NCBI RefSeq assembly: GCF_900103505.1
Contig: NZ_FNIA01000017.1
Location: 1 to 64,000, forward strand
Source: Haloarchaeobius iranensis
GTDB taxonomy: Archaea > Halobacteriota > Halobacteria > Halobacteriales > Natrialbaceae
Direction of reading: 5' to 3'
DNA length: 64,000 nt
The position numbers and the translations under genes were made by a program. Positions 43,130 through 51,782 of the stretch are shown in pieces; position 1 is the stretch's first letter; the number at the start of each line of letters is the position of its first letter. The notes under the pieces are model-generated. The model was given only the letters and a program-made list of their open reading frames with translations, had not been told where the DNA came from and searched no databases.

Positions 43130-43873
43130 ATGTCCAACAAACCCAGCATCTTAGTCCCGTTGCGTGTTCTCGAGGGGGAGTCGATTCCGGAGGGCGTCCC
43201 CGAACTCCTCGGGAACGCACACGTCGTCCTGCTTGGCTACCACGTTGTGCCGGACCAGACCGCGACCGACCAGGCAAGGTCCCAGTTCGAAGACAAGGCC
43301 ATGCGCCGTCTCGACGATTTCACGGCGATACTCGAACACGCCGGGGCGACGGTCGAGTCCCGGCTCGTGTTCACCCACGATGGACAGACGACGATCGATC
43401 GGACGACGGAGGAGCACGACTGCCTCGCGGTACTGATCCCGAACGCAACGAGGCCGGTGGAGAACGTCCTCGTCCCGGTCCGCGGCATCGTCGGCGTCGA
43501 TCGGTTCGTCCGGTTGCTTTCGGGGCTGTTCGCGTCGGAGGGCGTCGACGTAACGCTGTATCACGTCGCGACGGACGACGAGACCGACGCGGACGTCGAG
43601 ACGCTGCTCGATGGGGTGGCGACGCGACTCGCCGGGGAGGGACTCTCCGCGGACGCGATAGATATCGAGATATCGCGTGCGGGGAGTCCACAAGAGAGGA
43701 TCGTCGACACGTCCGACGACTACGATGCGATCGTCATGGGGGAATCCGACCCGTCGGTGACGACCTTCCTGTTCGGGATGACTGCGGACCAGGTCGCCGA
43801 CCAGTTCCTGGGCCCGGTCTTCGTGATACAGCACGGGGAACCCGAGGACGTCGAGGAGACCGACACCGAGTGA
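43130..43873 (+). CDS. UspA-domain universal stress protein
   Basis: This 247-residue protein has two Usp-like halves. The N-terminus is KPSILVPLRVLEGESIPEGV. The second half starts VENVLVPVRGIVGVDRFVRL and ends DYDAIVMGESDPSVTTFLFG, which resembles the Usp nucleotide-binding end (G-x2-G-x9-G/S) in weakened form, so ATP binding is uncertain. The ATG at 43130 gives the family-like N-terminus; an upstream frame extension has no similarity. The function is likely stress or transporter-linked regulation. Confidence 0.75.
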   Translation: MSNKPSILVPLRVLEGESIPEGVPELLGNAHVVLLGYHVVPDQTATDQARSQFEDKAMRRLDDFTAILEHAGATVESRLVFTHDGQTTIDRTTEEHDCLAVLIPNATRPVENVLVPVRGIVGVDRFVRLLSGLFASEGVDVTLYHVATDDETDADVETLLDGVATRLAGEGLSADAIDIEISRAGSPQERIVDTSDDYDAIVMGESDPSVTTFLFGMTADQVADQFLGPVFVIQHGEPEDVEETDTE

Positions 43874-43981
43874 GTCGCCGGCCCATCTCGTGTCTCCGAC
43901 CCCTCCCCCGGCGTTTAGGCCGACCGAAAAGTTGTAACAGAAGTGATAGAACTTATCTCTCCCGAACCGCTAGTCACACCT

Positions 43982-44917
43982 ATGAGCCTCGTGGGCAATC
44001 TCGTCGTTGTCTTCCTCGCCGGGTTGGCGACCGCGTTAGCGACCGGGCTCGGCGCGCTGCCGTTCTTCCTGGTCGACGACGTGAGCGACCGGTGGAACGT
44101 CGCGCTCTGGGGGGTCGCCTCGGGCATCATGATCTCGGCGTCCATCTTCGGGCTGTTGAACGAAGGCCTCGCAGCATCGGAGGGGTTCCCGACGATACTG
44201 CTCGCCGGCGTCGTGGTCGGCGTGCTGCTCGTCCTCGTCGCCGACAACCTGCTCGACCGGGTCGACGTGGCGAAGTACGCCGACGACGGACCGGAGCAGG
44301 CGACCGACGGTGGGGCCGTCGAGGAGGTGCCGAAGCACGAGGACGCGGGTCACGACCACGAGGAAGACAGCGAGCACGACCACGACCACGCGGAGCTGGT
44401 CCACCCGACCGTCGTCGCGGAGGGCGACATCAAGACGCTGGTGCTCGTCCTGGGCATCCTGACCGTCCACTCGTTCCCGGAGGGCGTCGCAATCGGCGTC
44501 TCGTTCGCGGACATGGGGCTGGCCGGCGGCATCGGGCTGCTCGGGCTCACCGTCCCCGTGCTGGCCATCATGATGACCGTCGCCATCTCCATCCACAACA
44601 TCCCGGAGGGGCTGGCCATCTCCATCCCGCTGCGGGCGATGGGTGTCGGTGGCTGGCGGATGGTCGGCGCGGCCGTCTTCTCAAGCCTGCCCCAGCCCAT
44701 CGGTGCGGTCATCGCGTTCGCGTTCGTCCGGTACGCCCGCGACTTCCTCCCGTTCGGCTTCGGCTTCGCGGCGGGAGCGATGGTGTTCCTCGTCCTGAGC
44801 GAGTTCATCCCCGACGCGCTCAAGGCGGGCGAGCAGTTGGAGTCGAAGGGCTACCCCGAGCTGGCCGTCGGGTTGGTCGCGGGCTTTGCGGTGATGGTCC
44901 CGTTCGCGTTCATGTAG
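43982..44917 (+). CDS. ZIP-family divalent metal transporter
   Basis: This 311-residue ZIP permease has eight predicted membrane helices and a histidine/acid-rich cytosolic loop (HEDAGHDHEEDSEHDHDHAE, about residues 118-137). The metal-binding helix motifs are TVHSFPEGVAIG in helix IV and SIHNIPEGLAIS in helix V, whose His and Glu residues form the transport site. Zinc, iron or manganese uptake is expected; the His-rich loop favours zinc. TATA-like aacttatct is centred about 27 nt before the ATG at 43982, which sets this start over an upstream one. Confidence 0.88.
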   Translation: MSLVGNLVVVFLAGLATALATGLGALPFFLVDDVSDRWNVALWGVASGIMISASIFGLLNEGLAASEGFPTILLAGVVVGVLLVLVADNLLDRVDVAKYADDGPEQATDGGAVEEVPKHEDAGHDHEEDSEHDHDHAELVHPTVVAEGDIKTLVLVLGILTVHSFPEGVAIGVSFADMGLAGGIGLLGLTVPVLAIMMTVAISIHNIPEGLAISIPLRAMGVGGWRMVGAAVFSSLPQPIGAVIAFAFVRYARDFLPFGFGFAAGAMVFLVLSEFIPDALKAGEQLESKGYPELAVGLVAGFAVMVPFAFM

Positions 44918-44969
44918 GCGTCCCACACCGCACCTCCCGTTTATCCGGCCCACCTCGGCGGGTCGATGT

Positions 44970-45136
44970 GTGAGTGACGAGACCGCCGGCGGTGAGTTCG
45001 ACGACGCGCTCCTCGACGACCTGGCAGCGACCGCCGTCGCGCTCGACGGCACCGACCCCACGGCGGCCTCGGCGGCACGGACGAGTGGCACGACGTGCTG
45101 ACTCGGGAGTTCGGTCTGCGGTACCGGCGGGGCTGA
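44970..45136 (+). pseudogene. small hypothetical gene with a probable single-base frameshift
   Basis: A GTG at 44970 sits 27 nt after a TATA element (cgtttatcc), the leaderless geometry common here. It opens SDETAGGEFDDALLDDLAAT and continues as an acidic haloarchaeal-like peptide until a stop at 45099. In another frame the same stretch continues as GTDEWHDVLTREFGLRYRRG and stops at 45134-45136, which looks like a genuine C-terminus. One missing base near 45065-45080 would join them into a ~55-residue protein. The function is unknown. It could be a real frameshift or a sequencing error. Confidence 0.4.
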
Positions 45137-45162
45137 AGGGCTGTCCCCGCCGCGCTCCGCTC

Positions 45163-46377
45163 TCAGTCCGAGGCGGCCGCGCCACCACCCGAGACCGCGG
45201 TCGTCCCCCCGCCGCTCCGCACGGGCCGGGTGAGGATCCAGAGCAGGCTGGCGACGACCACGAGGGCCGCGCCGGCCCGGGGCAGGAACGCGAGCGGGCC
45301 GAGCTGCTCCGCGATGCCACCAAGTGCGAGCTTCAGCAGCCCGCTCGACAGCGACAGCACCATCGAGACGCCCGAGAGCACCGTCGCACGCCCCACGTCC
45401 GCGAGCCGGTCGTTCAGGTACTGGTTCTGGACGGGCTGGACCACAGACCGGGCGCTCCGGTAGAGGAAGAACGTCGGGACGAGGAACACGGGGAACAGCG
45501 CCCCGAGGACGAACGCGACGGCGAACACCGGGACGAGCAGTCCGAGCACGCCCCGCGCGCCGAGGCGCTCCTCGAACCAGCCGGCCGTCGAGGCCGCCCC
45601 CGCGGACACCAGCTTGAACGCCGCGAAGACGACGCCGAGCCCGGCCGCCGGGACACCGAGCGCGTCCAGCGCCGGCTGTTCGACCATCCGGGCCAGCCCG
45701 AACAGGCCGTAGAACAGCGCGACGTAGGCGACGAGCCAGCGGACGCTCTCGCGGCTCGCCTGCACGCGGAGCATCCGGACCGCTTCGCGAACCGTGAACG
45801 CGTCCGCGTCCTCGTCGGCGACCCGGACCGAGGGGAACGTGTACAGCACGGGGACGCCGGAGACCGCGAGCGTCGCGCTGAGCAGGAACGGCAGCTCGTG
45901 GGCGACGCCGTACAGCAGCCCGCCGGCGATGGCCGTCACCGCCGACGTGAGGAGCAACACCGTGCTGCCCCGACCCTTGATGCGGGCGAACTCGTCGTCG
46001 TCGCAGGTCCGGGCGAGCAGCTCGTAGAGCCAGGCGTCGCCCGTGCCCGAGCGGAACGCCCAGCCCGTCGCCCAGACGGCCTGCATCGCCACGAAGCCGG
46101 CGGGCGTGTCGACGAAGGCGTAGCCCGCCATCCCCGCCGCCCGGAGGAGGTTGCCGACGGCCAGGCTGGCCCGCCGGCCGATTCGGTCGCCGAGGTACCC
46201 CGAGGGGATCTCGGCGGCCAGCATCGCGAGGGAGAACGTCGCCTGCACCAGCGCGACGAAGCCGAGCCCGAACCCCTGGTCAAGCAGGTAGAGGACGCTG
46301 ATGGGGAGGTAGAACCCGGCGGCGTTCGTCGCACGGAACAGGTAGTACCGCCGCACGACCGATTCGTCCGTCGCCAT
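45163..46377 (-). CDS. major facilitator superfamily (MFS) transporter
   Basis: This 404-residue integral membrane protein has about 12 hydrophobic helices. The MFS signature between helices 2 and 3 is present as GYLGDRIGRRASLAVGNLLR, with the family's G-x-x-x-D-R-x-G-R-R pattern. The central cytosolic loop holds PSVRVADEDADAFTVREAVR. Substrate and direction are unknown; the arrangement resembles the haloarchaeal drug/metabolite exporter type. It ends with a Gly/Ala-rich tail. No partner gene is adjacent on the same strand. Confidence 0.88.
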   Translation of the reverse strand: MATDESVVRRYYLFRATNAAGFYLPISVLYLLDQGFGLGFVALVQATFSLAMLAAEIPSGYLGDRIGRRASLAVGNLLRAAGMAGYAFVDTPAGFVAMQAVWATGWAFRSGTGDAWLYELLARTCDDDEFARIKGRGSTVLLLTSAVTAIAGGLLYGVAHELPFLLSATLAVSGVPVLYTFPSVRVADEDADAFTVREAVRMLRVQASRESVRWLVAYVALFYGLFGLARMVEQPALDALGVPAAGLGVVFAAFKLVSAGAASTAGWFEERLGARGVLGLLVPVFAVAFVLGALFPVFLVPTFFLYRSARSVVQPVQNQYLNDRLADVGRATVLSGVSMVLSLSSGLLKLALGGIAEQLGPLAFLPRAGAALVVVASLLWILTRPVRSGGGTTAVSGGGAAASD

Positions 46378-46486
46378 TACAGCTAGACGTACGGCGGGCA
46401 GACTTGTAGGGTTTCCCGGAAATTCTCTTTTGTAAACAGCCTTGCTGGAATCCGATTTTGTACGGATTCAGACAGGTTCGTCGCGG

Positions 46487-47155
46487 TCAGCGGGCGTCGT
46501 TCGCGATGTCCCGAACCGCGTGTAGCGTCTCCACCTCGTAGGTCGGCTCCGTCGACAGGCTCGCGTCGCGGCTGTGGTCGCGTCGGACGAACACCGAGTC
46601 CATCCCGGCCCGCTCGGCGGCGACCACGTCGCTCTCGCTGTCGCCGACGTACAGCGCCGACCCGCCGCCGAGGTCCGCCAGCGCCCGGTCGAGGTAGTGC
46701 GTGTTCGGCTTCTTCAGCGACAGGCTCTCGATGGTCATCGGCCGCCCGTAGTACGTCTCGAAGGCGTCGGCGAAGTCGAACCGGTCGAGTACGAACTCGA
46801 CGGTCGTGTGGTGGTTGTTGCTCACGAGTCCACAGGGCTGGGCGATGTCCGAGAGTGCTCCCACGTCCTCGTAGGTCTCACGCCGGCCCGCCCGGAACGC
46901 CTCGAACTGCGACCGCTCGTCGTGGCGCTCGCGGGCCGCCCACAGCGCCTCGCGGTCCACGCCGTAGGTCCGTTCCAGGTCGGCGAGGAGTTCGGGTGTC
47001 ACGCCACCGGTGAGGGCGGAGAGGTGGTCCTCGTCGGGCGAGTCGATGCCGAGCTCGTCGAACGCGTCCCGGATGGCCGCGAGCTGGTCCCCGTGTCCCG
47101 GCGGGTCGACCAGGACGCCGTCGTTGTCGAAGAGTATCGCGTCGTAGGTCGTCAC
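46487..47155 (-). CDS. HAD-superfamily hydrolase, beta-phosphoglucomutase/phosphatase-like
   Basis: This 222-residue HAD protein has motif I ILFDNDGVLVDPPGHGDQLA (nucleophile Asp with D-x-D-G-V-L), motif II GLVSNNHHTTV, the lysine in LSLKKPNTHYLDRALADLGG, and motif IV YVGDSESDVVAAERAGMDSV. DNDGVL and the helical cap fit the beta-phosphoglucomutase/phosphoglycolate phosphatase group. The substrate is unknown. The start is a GTG that overlaps the TGA of the upstream flavodoxin-like gene (GTGA), so the two are translationally coupled. Confidence 0.84.
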   Translation of the reverse strand: MTTYDAILFDNDGVLVDPPGHGDQLAAIRDAFDELGIDSPDEDHLSALTGGVTPELLADLERTYGVDREALWAARERHDERSQFEAFRAGRRETYEDVGALSDIAQPCGLVSNNHHTTVEFVLDRFDFADAFETYYGRPMTIESLSLKKPNTHYLDRALADLGGGSALYVGDSESDVVAAERAGMDSVFVRRDHSRDASLSTEPTYEVETLHAVRDIANDAR

Positions 47156-47790
47156 TTGTCGGCGGTAGTACCGGTCGCAAGTTGGGTGTTTTGGTCGTGT
47201 GTGGGTCGCTCCCGTGGTCCCCGACCGCTGTCCGGCGTCGGCGTCAGTCGGTGGCCTGCTCCGGGGCAGCGGTCGTCATCGACGGACCGGGCGAACTCGA
47301 CCGCGAACGGGTCAACCGCCGCCCAGTCGGTGTACTCGTAGTCCCGCGACGTGTCGGTGTCGCCGGTCGCCTCGGCGGCGATCTGCTTCATCACGAGGCG
47401 CTTGAGGAAGCCGTACTCCGAGAAGCGCAGCGCGCCCGCGAAGCTGGCGACGGCGTCGAGCTGCCAGCCGGTCTGCTCGACGAACGCGTCGATGTAGCCG
47501 GTGGCCTCGGCCCGGCGCGCCGCGTCGTCGCTGGCGCTGGAGAGGCACACCTGGAAGAACGCCGACGGGCGCGCCGCGAGCGCGTCGCGGTGGTCGCGGG
47601 CGAACCCGACTACGGCGTCCCGATGAGTGCCGACGTGGATGGAACCACCGACGATGACGGCGTCGTACGCCGGCACGTCGAGGTCCGCGGGGTACCGCCG
47701 CGACGTCGAACGCCGTGACCTCGTGCCCGCGTCCGCGACCTTCGCTGTCTGTCCCTCACCGGTGCCGTAGATGACGAGGAAGTGAGCCAT
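47152..47790 (-). CDS. HemG-like flavodoxin-domain protein with an internal deletion and compensated frameshift
   Basis: The protein starts with a normal flavodoxin FMN loop, MAHFLVIYGTGEGQTAKVAD, and from residue ~35 continues PADLDVPAYDAVIVGGSIHV, typical of HemG/protoporphyrinogen-oxidase-like flavodoxins. The ~13 residues between them (AGTRSRRSTSRRY) are basic and unlike the family. The neighbouring frame encodes the expected GHEVTAFDVAAVP there. About ten residues of the first helix are also missing. So there appears to have been a deletion that shifted frame and a one-base insertion (in ccccg) that restored it. The product remains open (212 residues) but is probably impaired. The C-terminus overlaps the HAD gene. 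Confidence 0.6.
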   Translation of the reverse strand: MAHFLVIYGTGEGQTAKVADAGTRSRRSTSRRYPADLDVPAYDAVIVGGSIHVGTHRDAVVGFARDHRDALAARPSAFFQVCLSSASDDAARRAEATGYIDAFVEQTGWQLDAVASFAGALRFSEYGFLKRLVMKQIAAEATGDTDTSRDYEYTDWAAVDPFAVEFARSVDDDRCPGAGHRLTPTPDSGRGPRERPTHDQNTQLATGTTADK

Positions 47791-47914
47791 CGTATCTTCA
47801 CCGGGTCCTGGTACGCGCTCTCGGGGTGTCTCAGTAGCGGTGATTCCCTCCCGGCGGGAACCACGCCGAGGGTGCTCCGCAACCACTAAACGCGGGCCGC
47901 CCCTCCCTCCGCTA

Positions 47915-49414
47915 ATGGCAGACTGGACGGAGAAGTACCGCCCGTCGACGCTGTCGGAGGTGCGCGGGAACGACAAGGCCCGCGACGCGCTCCGGAAGTG
48001 GGCGGAGACCTGGGACGACCACCGCGAGGCAGCCATCGTCCACGGCTCGCCGGGGGTCGGGAAGACCTCCGCTGCGCACGCGCTGGCCAACGACATGGGC
48101 TGGCCGGTGATGGAGCTGAACGCGAGCGACTCCCGGACCGCCGAGGACATCGAACGGTTCGCCGGCCGGGCGTCGAAGAATCAGACCCTCGGCGGGACCG
48201 ACGGGCGGCAGCTGCTCGTCGTCGACGAGGCCGACAACTTCCACGGGAACAGCGACTACGGCGGCTCGCGAGAGATAACGAAGGTCGTCAAGGAGGCGGA
48301 CCAGCCGATGGTGCTCATCGCGAACGAGTTCTACGACATGAGCAACAGCCTCCGGAACGCCTGCCGCGAGATCGAGTTCCGCGACGTCTCCCGGCGCTCC
48401 ATCGTCCCCGTCCTGCGCGACATCTGTCGCCAGGAGGGCATCGAGTACGAGGACGACGCGCTCGACGAGATCGCCAGCGAGACCAGCGGCGACCTCCGCT
48501 CGGCGGTGAACGACCTGCAGGCGCTCGCCGAGCGGAACCAGCGCCTCACCGTCGACGACGTGGTGACGGGCGAGCGCGACCGCACGGAGGGCATCTTCGA
48601 CTTCCTCGACGACGTCATCAAGCACAAGTCCGCCGAGGAGGCGCTGTACGCGTCCTACGACGTCGACGAGACGCCGGACGACCTGCTCAACTGGGTCGAG
48701 GACAACGTCCCGAAGGACTACCGCGGCGACGAGCTGGCCGACGCGTACGGCTTCCTCGCGAACGCCGACCGCTGGCTCGGCCGGGTTCGGGCCACGCAGG
48801 ACTACTCGTTCTGGCGCTACGCGACCGACAACGTCGCCGCGGGCGTCGCCGCCGCGCGGCGGCACGACCACGGCGGCTGGACCCGGTACGGTCCGCCGTC
48901 GTACTGGTCGAAGCTCGGGCGCTCGAAGGCGACGCGGAACAGGCGCGACGCCATCGCCCGGAAGATCGCCGAGAAGGGCGGGTTCAGCATGGGGACGGCG
49001 CGCCGCGAGGTGATGCCGTTCCTCGCGGAGATGACCCACCACTGCAAGCCCCGCGAGCTCACCGTCCGGATGACGATGGTGTACGACCTCGACGCAGCGG
49101 ACGTGTCGTTCGTCACGGGCAGCGGCGAGGACACGAACAAGGTGCAGGGCATCGTCGAGGAGGCCCAGGAGCGCCGCGACGACGCCGTCGTCGAGAACGC
49201 GGGCGGCGCGTTCGCCCAGTTCGAACCGGCGGACGACGACGACACTGCGGCGACCGACGGCGAGTCGGCCGCGGAGGGCGAGTCGGCCGCGGCCGACGAC
49301 GACGGCCAGCGGACACTCGGCGGCCCGGCGGCCGACGCCGACGAGCCGTCGCCGGCCGACCCCGAGACCGAAGAGACAGATGACGGACAGTCCGGACTCG
49401 ACGACTGGCTGTAG
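47915..49414 (+). CDS. rfcL: replication factor C large subunit
   Basis: This is the clamp-loader large subunit, which with RfcS loads PCNA onto primed DNA. It is a 499-residue AAA+ protein. It begins DWTEKYRPSTLSEVRGND. Walker A is HGSPGVGKTSA (43-53), Walker B is LLVVDEADNFHG, sensor regions lie around IANEFYD and SGDLRSAVNDLQ, and collar domains follow. The C-terminal ~90 residues are acidic and disordered and end in a PIP-box-like QSGLDDWL, which should bind PCNA. The ATG at 47915 is chosen over an upstream in-frame start without similarity. Canonical length and motifs suggest a functional gene. Confidence 0.95.
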   Translation: MADWTEKYRPSTLSEVRGNDKARDALRKWAETWDDHREAAIVHGSPGVGKTSAAHALANDMGWPVMELNASDSRTAEDIERFAGRASKNQTLGGTDGRQLLVVDEADNFHGNSDYGGSREITKVVKEADQPMVLIANEFYDMSNSLRNACREIEFRDVSRRSIVPVLRDICRQEGIEYEDDALDEIASETSGDLRSAVNDLQALAERNQRLTVDDVVTGERDRTEGIFDFLDDVIKHKSAEEALYASYDVDETPDDLLNWVEDNVPKDYRGDELADAYGFLANADRWLGRVRATQDYSFWRYATDNVAAGVAAARRHDHGGWTRYGPPSYWSKLGRSKATRNRRDAIARKIAEKGGFSMGTARREVMPFLAEMTHHCKPRELTVRMTMVYDLDAADVSFVTGSGEDTNKVQGIVEEAQERRDDAVVENAGGAFAQFEPADDDDTAATDGESAAEGESAAADDDGQRTLGGPAADADEPSPADPETEETDDGQSGLDDWL

Positions 49415-49526
49415 GGGCAGACCCCACCTCCGTCCCCGGAACTCGTGGAAACTTTCCCGCTGTTTCCGGTGAAACGAGACCGCAACGCCTAAGCGTACTA
49501 ACTCCTGTATTGGGAATAGTTCTCAC

Positions 49527-51002
49527 ATGAAGCGAGCGCTTCTCGCAGTCGCGTTGGCCCTCATGCTCGTGGTCGCGGGGTGTAACACCACCGACCAGGG
49601 TGGGGACTCGACGACAGTCGAGACCACGGGGGAGCCGACCGACGTGCAGACGACCGCGGAACAGACCGACACGCAGACGTCCGAACCGACGCAGACCACC
49701 ACGTCCGACGAGGACCAGGAGGACCAGGAGGAACCCTGTGAGTACCGCAGCGAGGAGAGCGACCTCGTGCAGGTGCAGGGTGCCTGCCTCGGCTTCGACG
49801 CCAACCAGGTCTACCTCAACGTCATGGAGATGGCGGGCGTCGAGCTCGACCAGGGCCCCTCGGTCCGGTCGCTCTCGCCCGAGCAGACGAACCCGTACAC
49901 GTTCGACCAGTTCGGGTTCAACAACGAGTCCTTCCAGGCCGTCATGGGCATCGCACCGGAGGGCACGCCCGACGTGTTCGTCGCGGGGTACGCCTCCCCG
50001 CAGACCGGCCCCGACGGCAGCGTCGAGGTCGACGTCGTGATGCGGTACATCAACGCCAGCAGCGGCGAGGGTCGCGCGCAGGGCCCGGAAGAGGCCGAGA
50101 TCACGCTCGCCCACGAGTTCCTGCACGCCATCCAGTTCTACGAGGGGAGCCAGGACCGCCTGGCGGCCAACCTCACCAGTGAGGGCGTCAACCTCGACAA
50201 CGTCGAGACCTCGCTCGTCGAGGGCAGCGCGGTCTTCTTCGAGAGCGAGTACCAGGAGCAGTACATGGACCGCGACGCCGCCTCCCGCGATGTCTCCGCG
50301 TGGGCGAACTCGTCGCCGTTCTCGATGTACCAGCTCGGCCCGTACGTGATGGGCGAGCGCTACACGAAGTTCCGCGTGAACTCGACCAGCGAGTTCCAGA
50401 CGCTGTACGACAATCCGCCCATCTCGATGGAGCAGATCATGCACAACCACATGCCGGACGAGGAACGGCCGCTGGACCTGAGCGTCGAACGCGGCCAGGA
50501 CTCCGTCTGGAACCACTACTCCACGAGCACCCGCGGTGAGCTGTTCCTGCGCTCCTCGCTCCGCGCCGGCGTGAGCGGGCCGCGCGCCGCCGCCGGTGCC
50601 GATGGCTGGGGCACGGACCGCGTGATGGTCTTCAAGAACCAGAGCTACGGCGACGCCTCCAAGTACGGCTACGCGTGGACGCTCCGGTTCGACAACGCCT
50701 CCGAGCAGGACGAGTTCCGCAGCATCTTCGGTGACTGGCTGGAGAGCCGCGGGCCCCTGTCCGACGGCGTCTACCGGATGGACGAGGACCAAACCTACCG
50801 GATGGTCGAGATCAGCGACGAGACGGTCGTCGTGCTCGCCGGTCACGAGCGCTTTACGACCCGAACCGTCGCCACGGGCAACTCGAGCCACGTGACGGTC
50901 ACGATGACCGACGCCGACCAGACGAACAGCAGCGTCCAGTCCGACGACGACGAGGAGCGCCTCGTCACCGCACAGGCCGGCGCGGTCCGCGCGGCAGTCT
51001 GA
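49527..51002 (+). CDS. Hvo_1808-type surface lipoprotein with an HEXXH motif
   Basis: This 491-residue exported lipoprotein has a Sec-type signal with lipobox LMLVVAGCN (lipidated Cys19), then a Thr/Glu/Asp-rich stalk to about residue 70. A globular domain contains ITLAHEFLHAIQFYEGSQDR, with HEFLH at 196-200, a zinc metalloprotease-like motif. LVEGSAVFFESEYQEQYM downstream may give the third ligand. The family is known in haloarchaea only as a surface protein; protease activity is inference. The C-terminal domain is beta-rich. A weak AT-rich element (tgtattggg) precedes the ATG. Confidence 0.78.
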   Translation: MKRALLAVALALMLVVAGCNTTDQGGDSTTVETTGEPTDVQTTAEQTDTQTSEPTQTTTSDEDQEDQEEPCEYRSEESDLVQVQGACLGFDANQVYLNVMEMAGVELDQGPSVRSLSPEQTNPYTFDQFGFNNESFQAVMGIAPEGTPDVFVAGYASPQTGPDGSVEVDVVMRYINASSGEGRAQGPEEAEITLAHEFLHAIQFYEGSQDRLAANLTSEGVNLDNVETSLVEGSAVFFESEYQEQYMDRDAASRDVSAWANSSPFSMYQLGPYVMGERYTKFRVNSTSEFQTLYDNPPISMEQIMHNHMPDEERPLDLSVERGQDSVWNHYSTSTRGELFLRSSLRAGVSGPRAAAGADGWGTDRVMVFKNQSYGDASKYGYAWTLRFDNASEQDEFRSIFGDWLESRGPLSDGVYRMDEDQTYRMVEISDETVVVLAGHERFTTRTVATGNSSHVTVTMTDADQTNSSVQSDDDEERLVTAQAGAVRAAV

Positions 51003-51119
51003 ACCGGGGAGCCCGACACCGACCACCTTCTTTCGCGCACTCGACGGCGAGTGGCGACGCCGCCGCTGGTCGACGAGGAGCCGGCAACGACCGACGAACA
51101 CCGCGGGACCGCCGTGGCG

Positions 51120-51782
51120 TTACGCCGTCGGCAGGAACGGGTCCGGGAGGTGTGCGTCGACGAGGGCGACCGAATCAGCCGGCTCGTCGATGTCGGCCGG
51201 CGGCACCGTCGCGACGGGCAGCCCGGTCATGCGCTCGAGTTCGGCGGGGTTCGTCCGCTCGGCGACCGTCTCGCCCGCCCACTCGTTCAGGACGATGCCC
51301 CGCACCGGGACCCCGGCCGCCTCGAGCGCGTCGACCGAGAGCGCGGTGTGGTTCAGCGTGCCGAGTCCGGAGCGGGCGACGAGAAGCGCCTCGCAGTCGC
51401 AGTCCGCGACGAGGTCGAGCACGTCGTGCTCGGCCGCCAGGGGGACCCGCAGCCCGCCGACGCCCTCCAGCACGCCCACCGCGGGGGCGGCGAGCGCGTC
51501 GGCCGCCCGCCGCCGCAGGTCGTCGTAGTCGATGGTCGTCCCCTCCCGCTCGGCGGCGACGCGCGGGGCCAGCGGCGGTTCGAGCCGACCGAGACAGGTC
51601 GCCGCCTCGTCGTCGTCGCAAGCCGCCTGCACGAACGCGGCGTCGTCGTCCGGCGGGAAGCCGGTCTGGTACGGTTTGACCGCGCGGGCGTCGACGCCGT
51701 CGCGGCGAAGGACGCCGGTCACGCCCGCCGTGACGACGGTCTTGCCGACGCCGGTATCCGTGCCGACGACGGCCAGCCTCAC
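51120..51782 (-). CDS. bioD: dethiobiotin synthetase
   Basis: This enzyme forms the ureido ring of dethiobiotin with ATP and CO2. It is a 220-residue P-loop protein with N-terminal MRLAVVGTDTGVGKTVVTAG (P-loop 7-15), AVKPYQTGFPP, and EGVGGLRVPLA. The start is a GTG that overlaps the bioF stop codon (GTGA), which is strong evidence of translational coupling. Last gene of the bioB, bioU-like, bioF, bioD operon. In organisms that use BioU, BioD works on the carbamated product, which fits this neighbourhood. Confidence 0.92.
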   Translation of the reverse strand: MRLAVVGTDTGVGKTVVTAGVTGVLRRDGVDARAVKPYQTGFPPDDDAAFVQAACDDDEAATCLGRLEPPLAPRVAAEREGTTIDYDDLRRRAADALAAPAVGVLEGVGGLRVPLAAEHDVLDLVADCDCEALLVARSGLGTLNHTALSVDALEAAGVPVRGIVLNEWAGETVAERTNPAELERMTGLPVATVPPADIDEPADSVALVDAHLPDPFLPTA

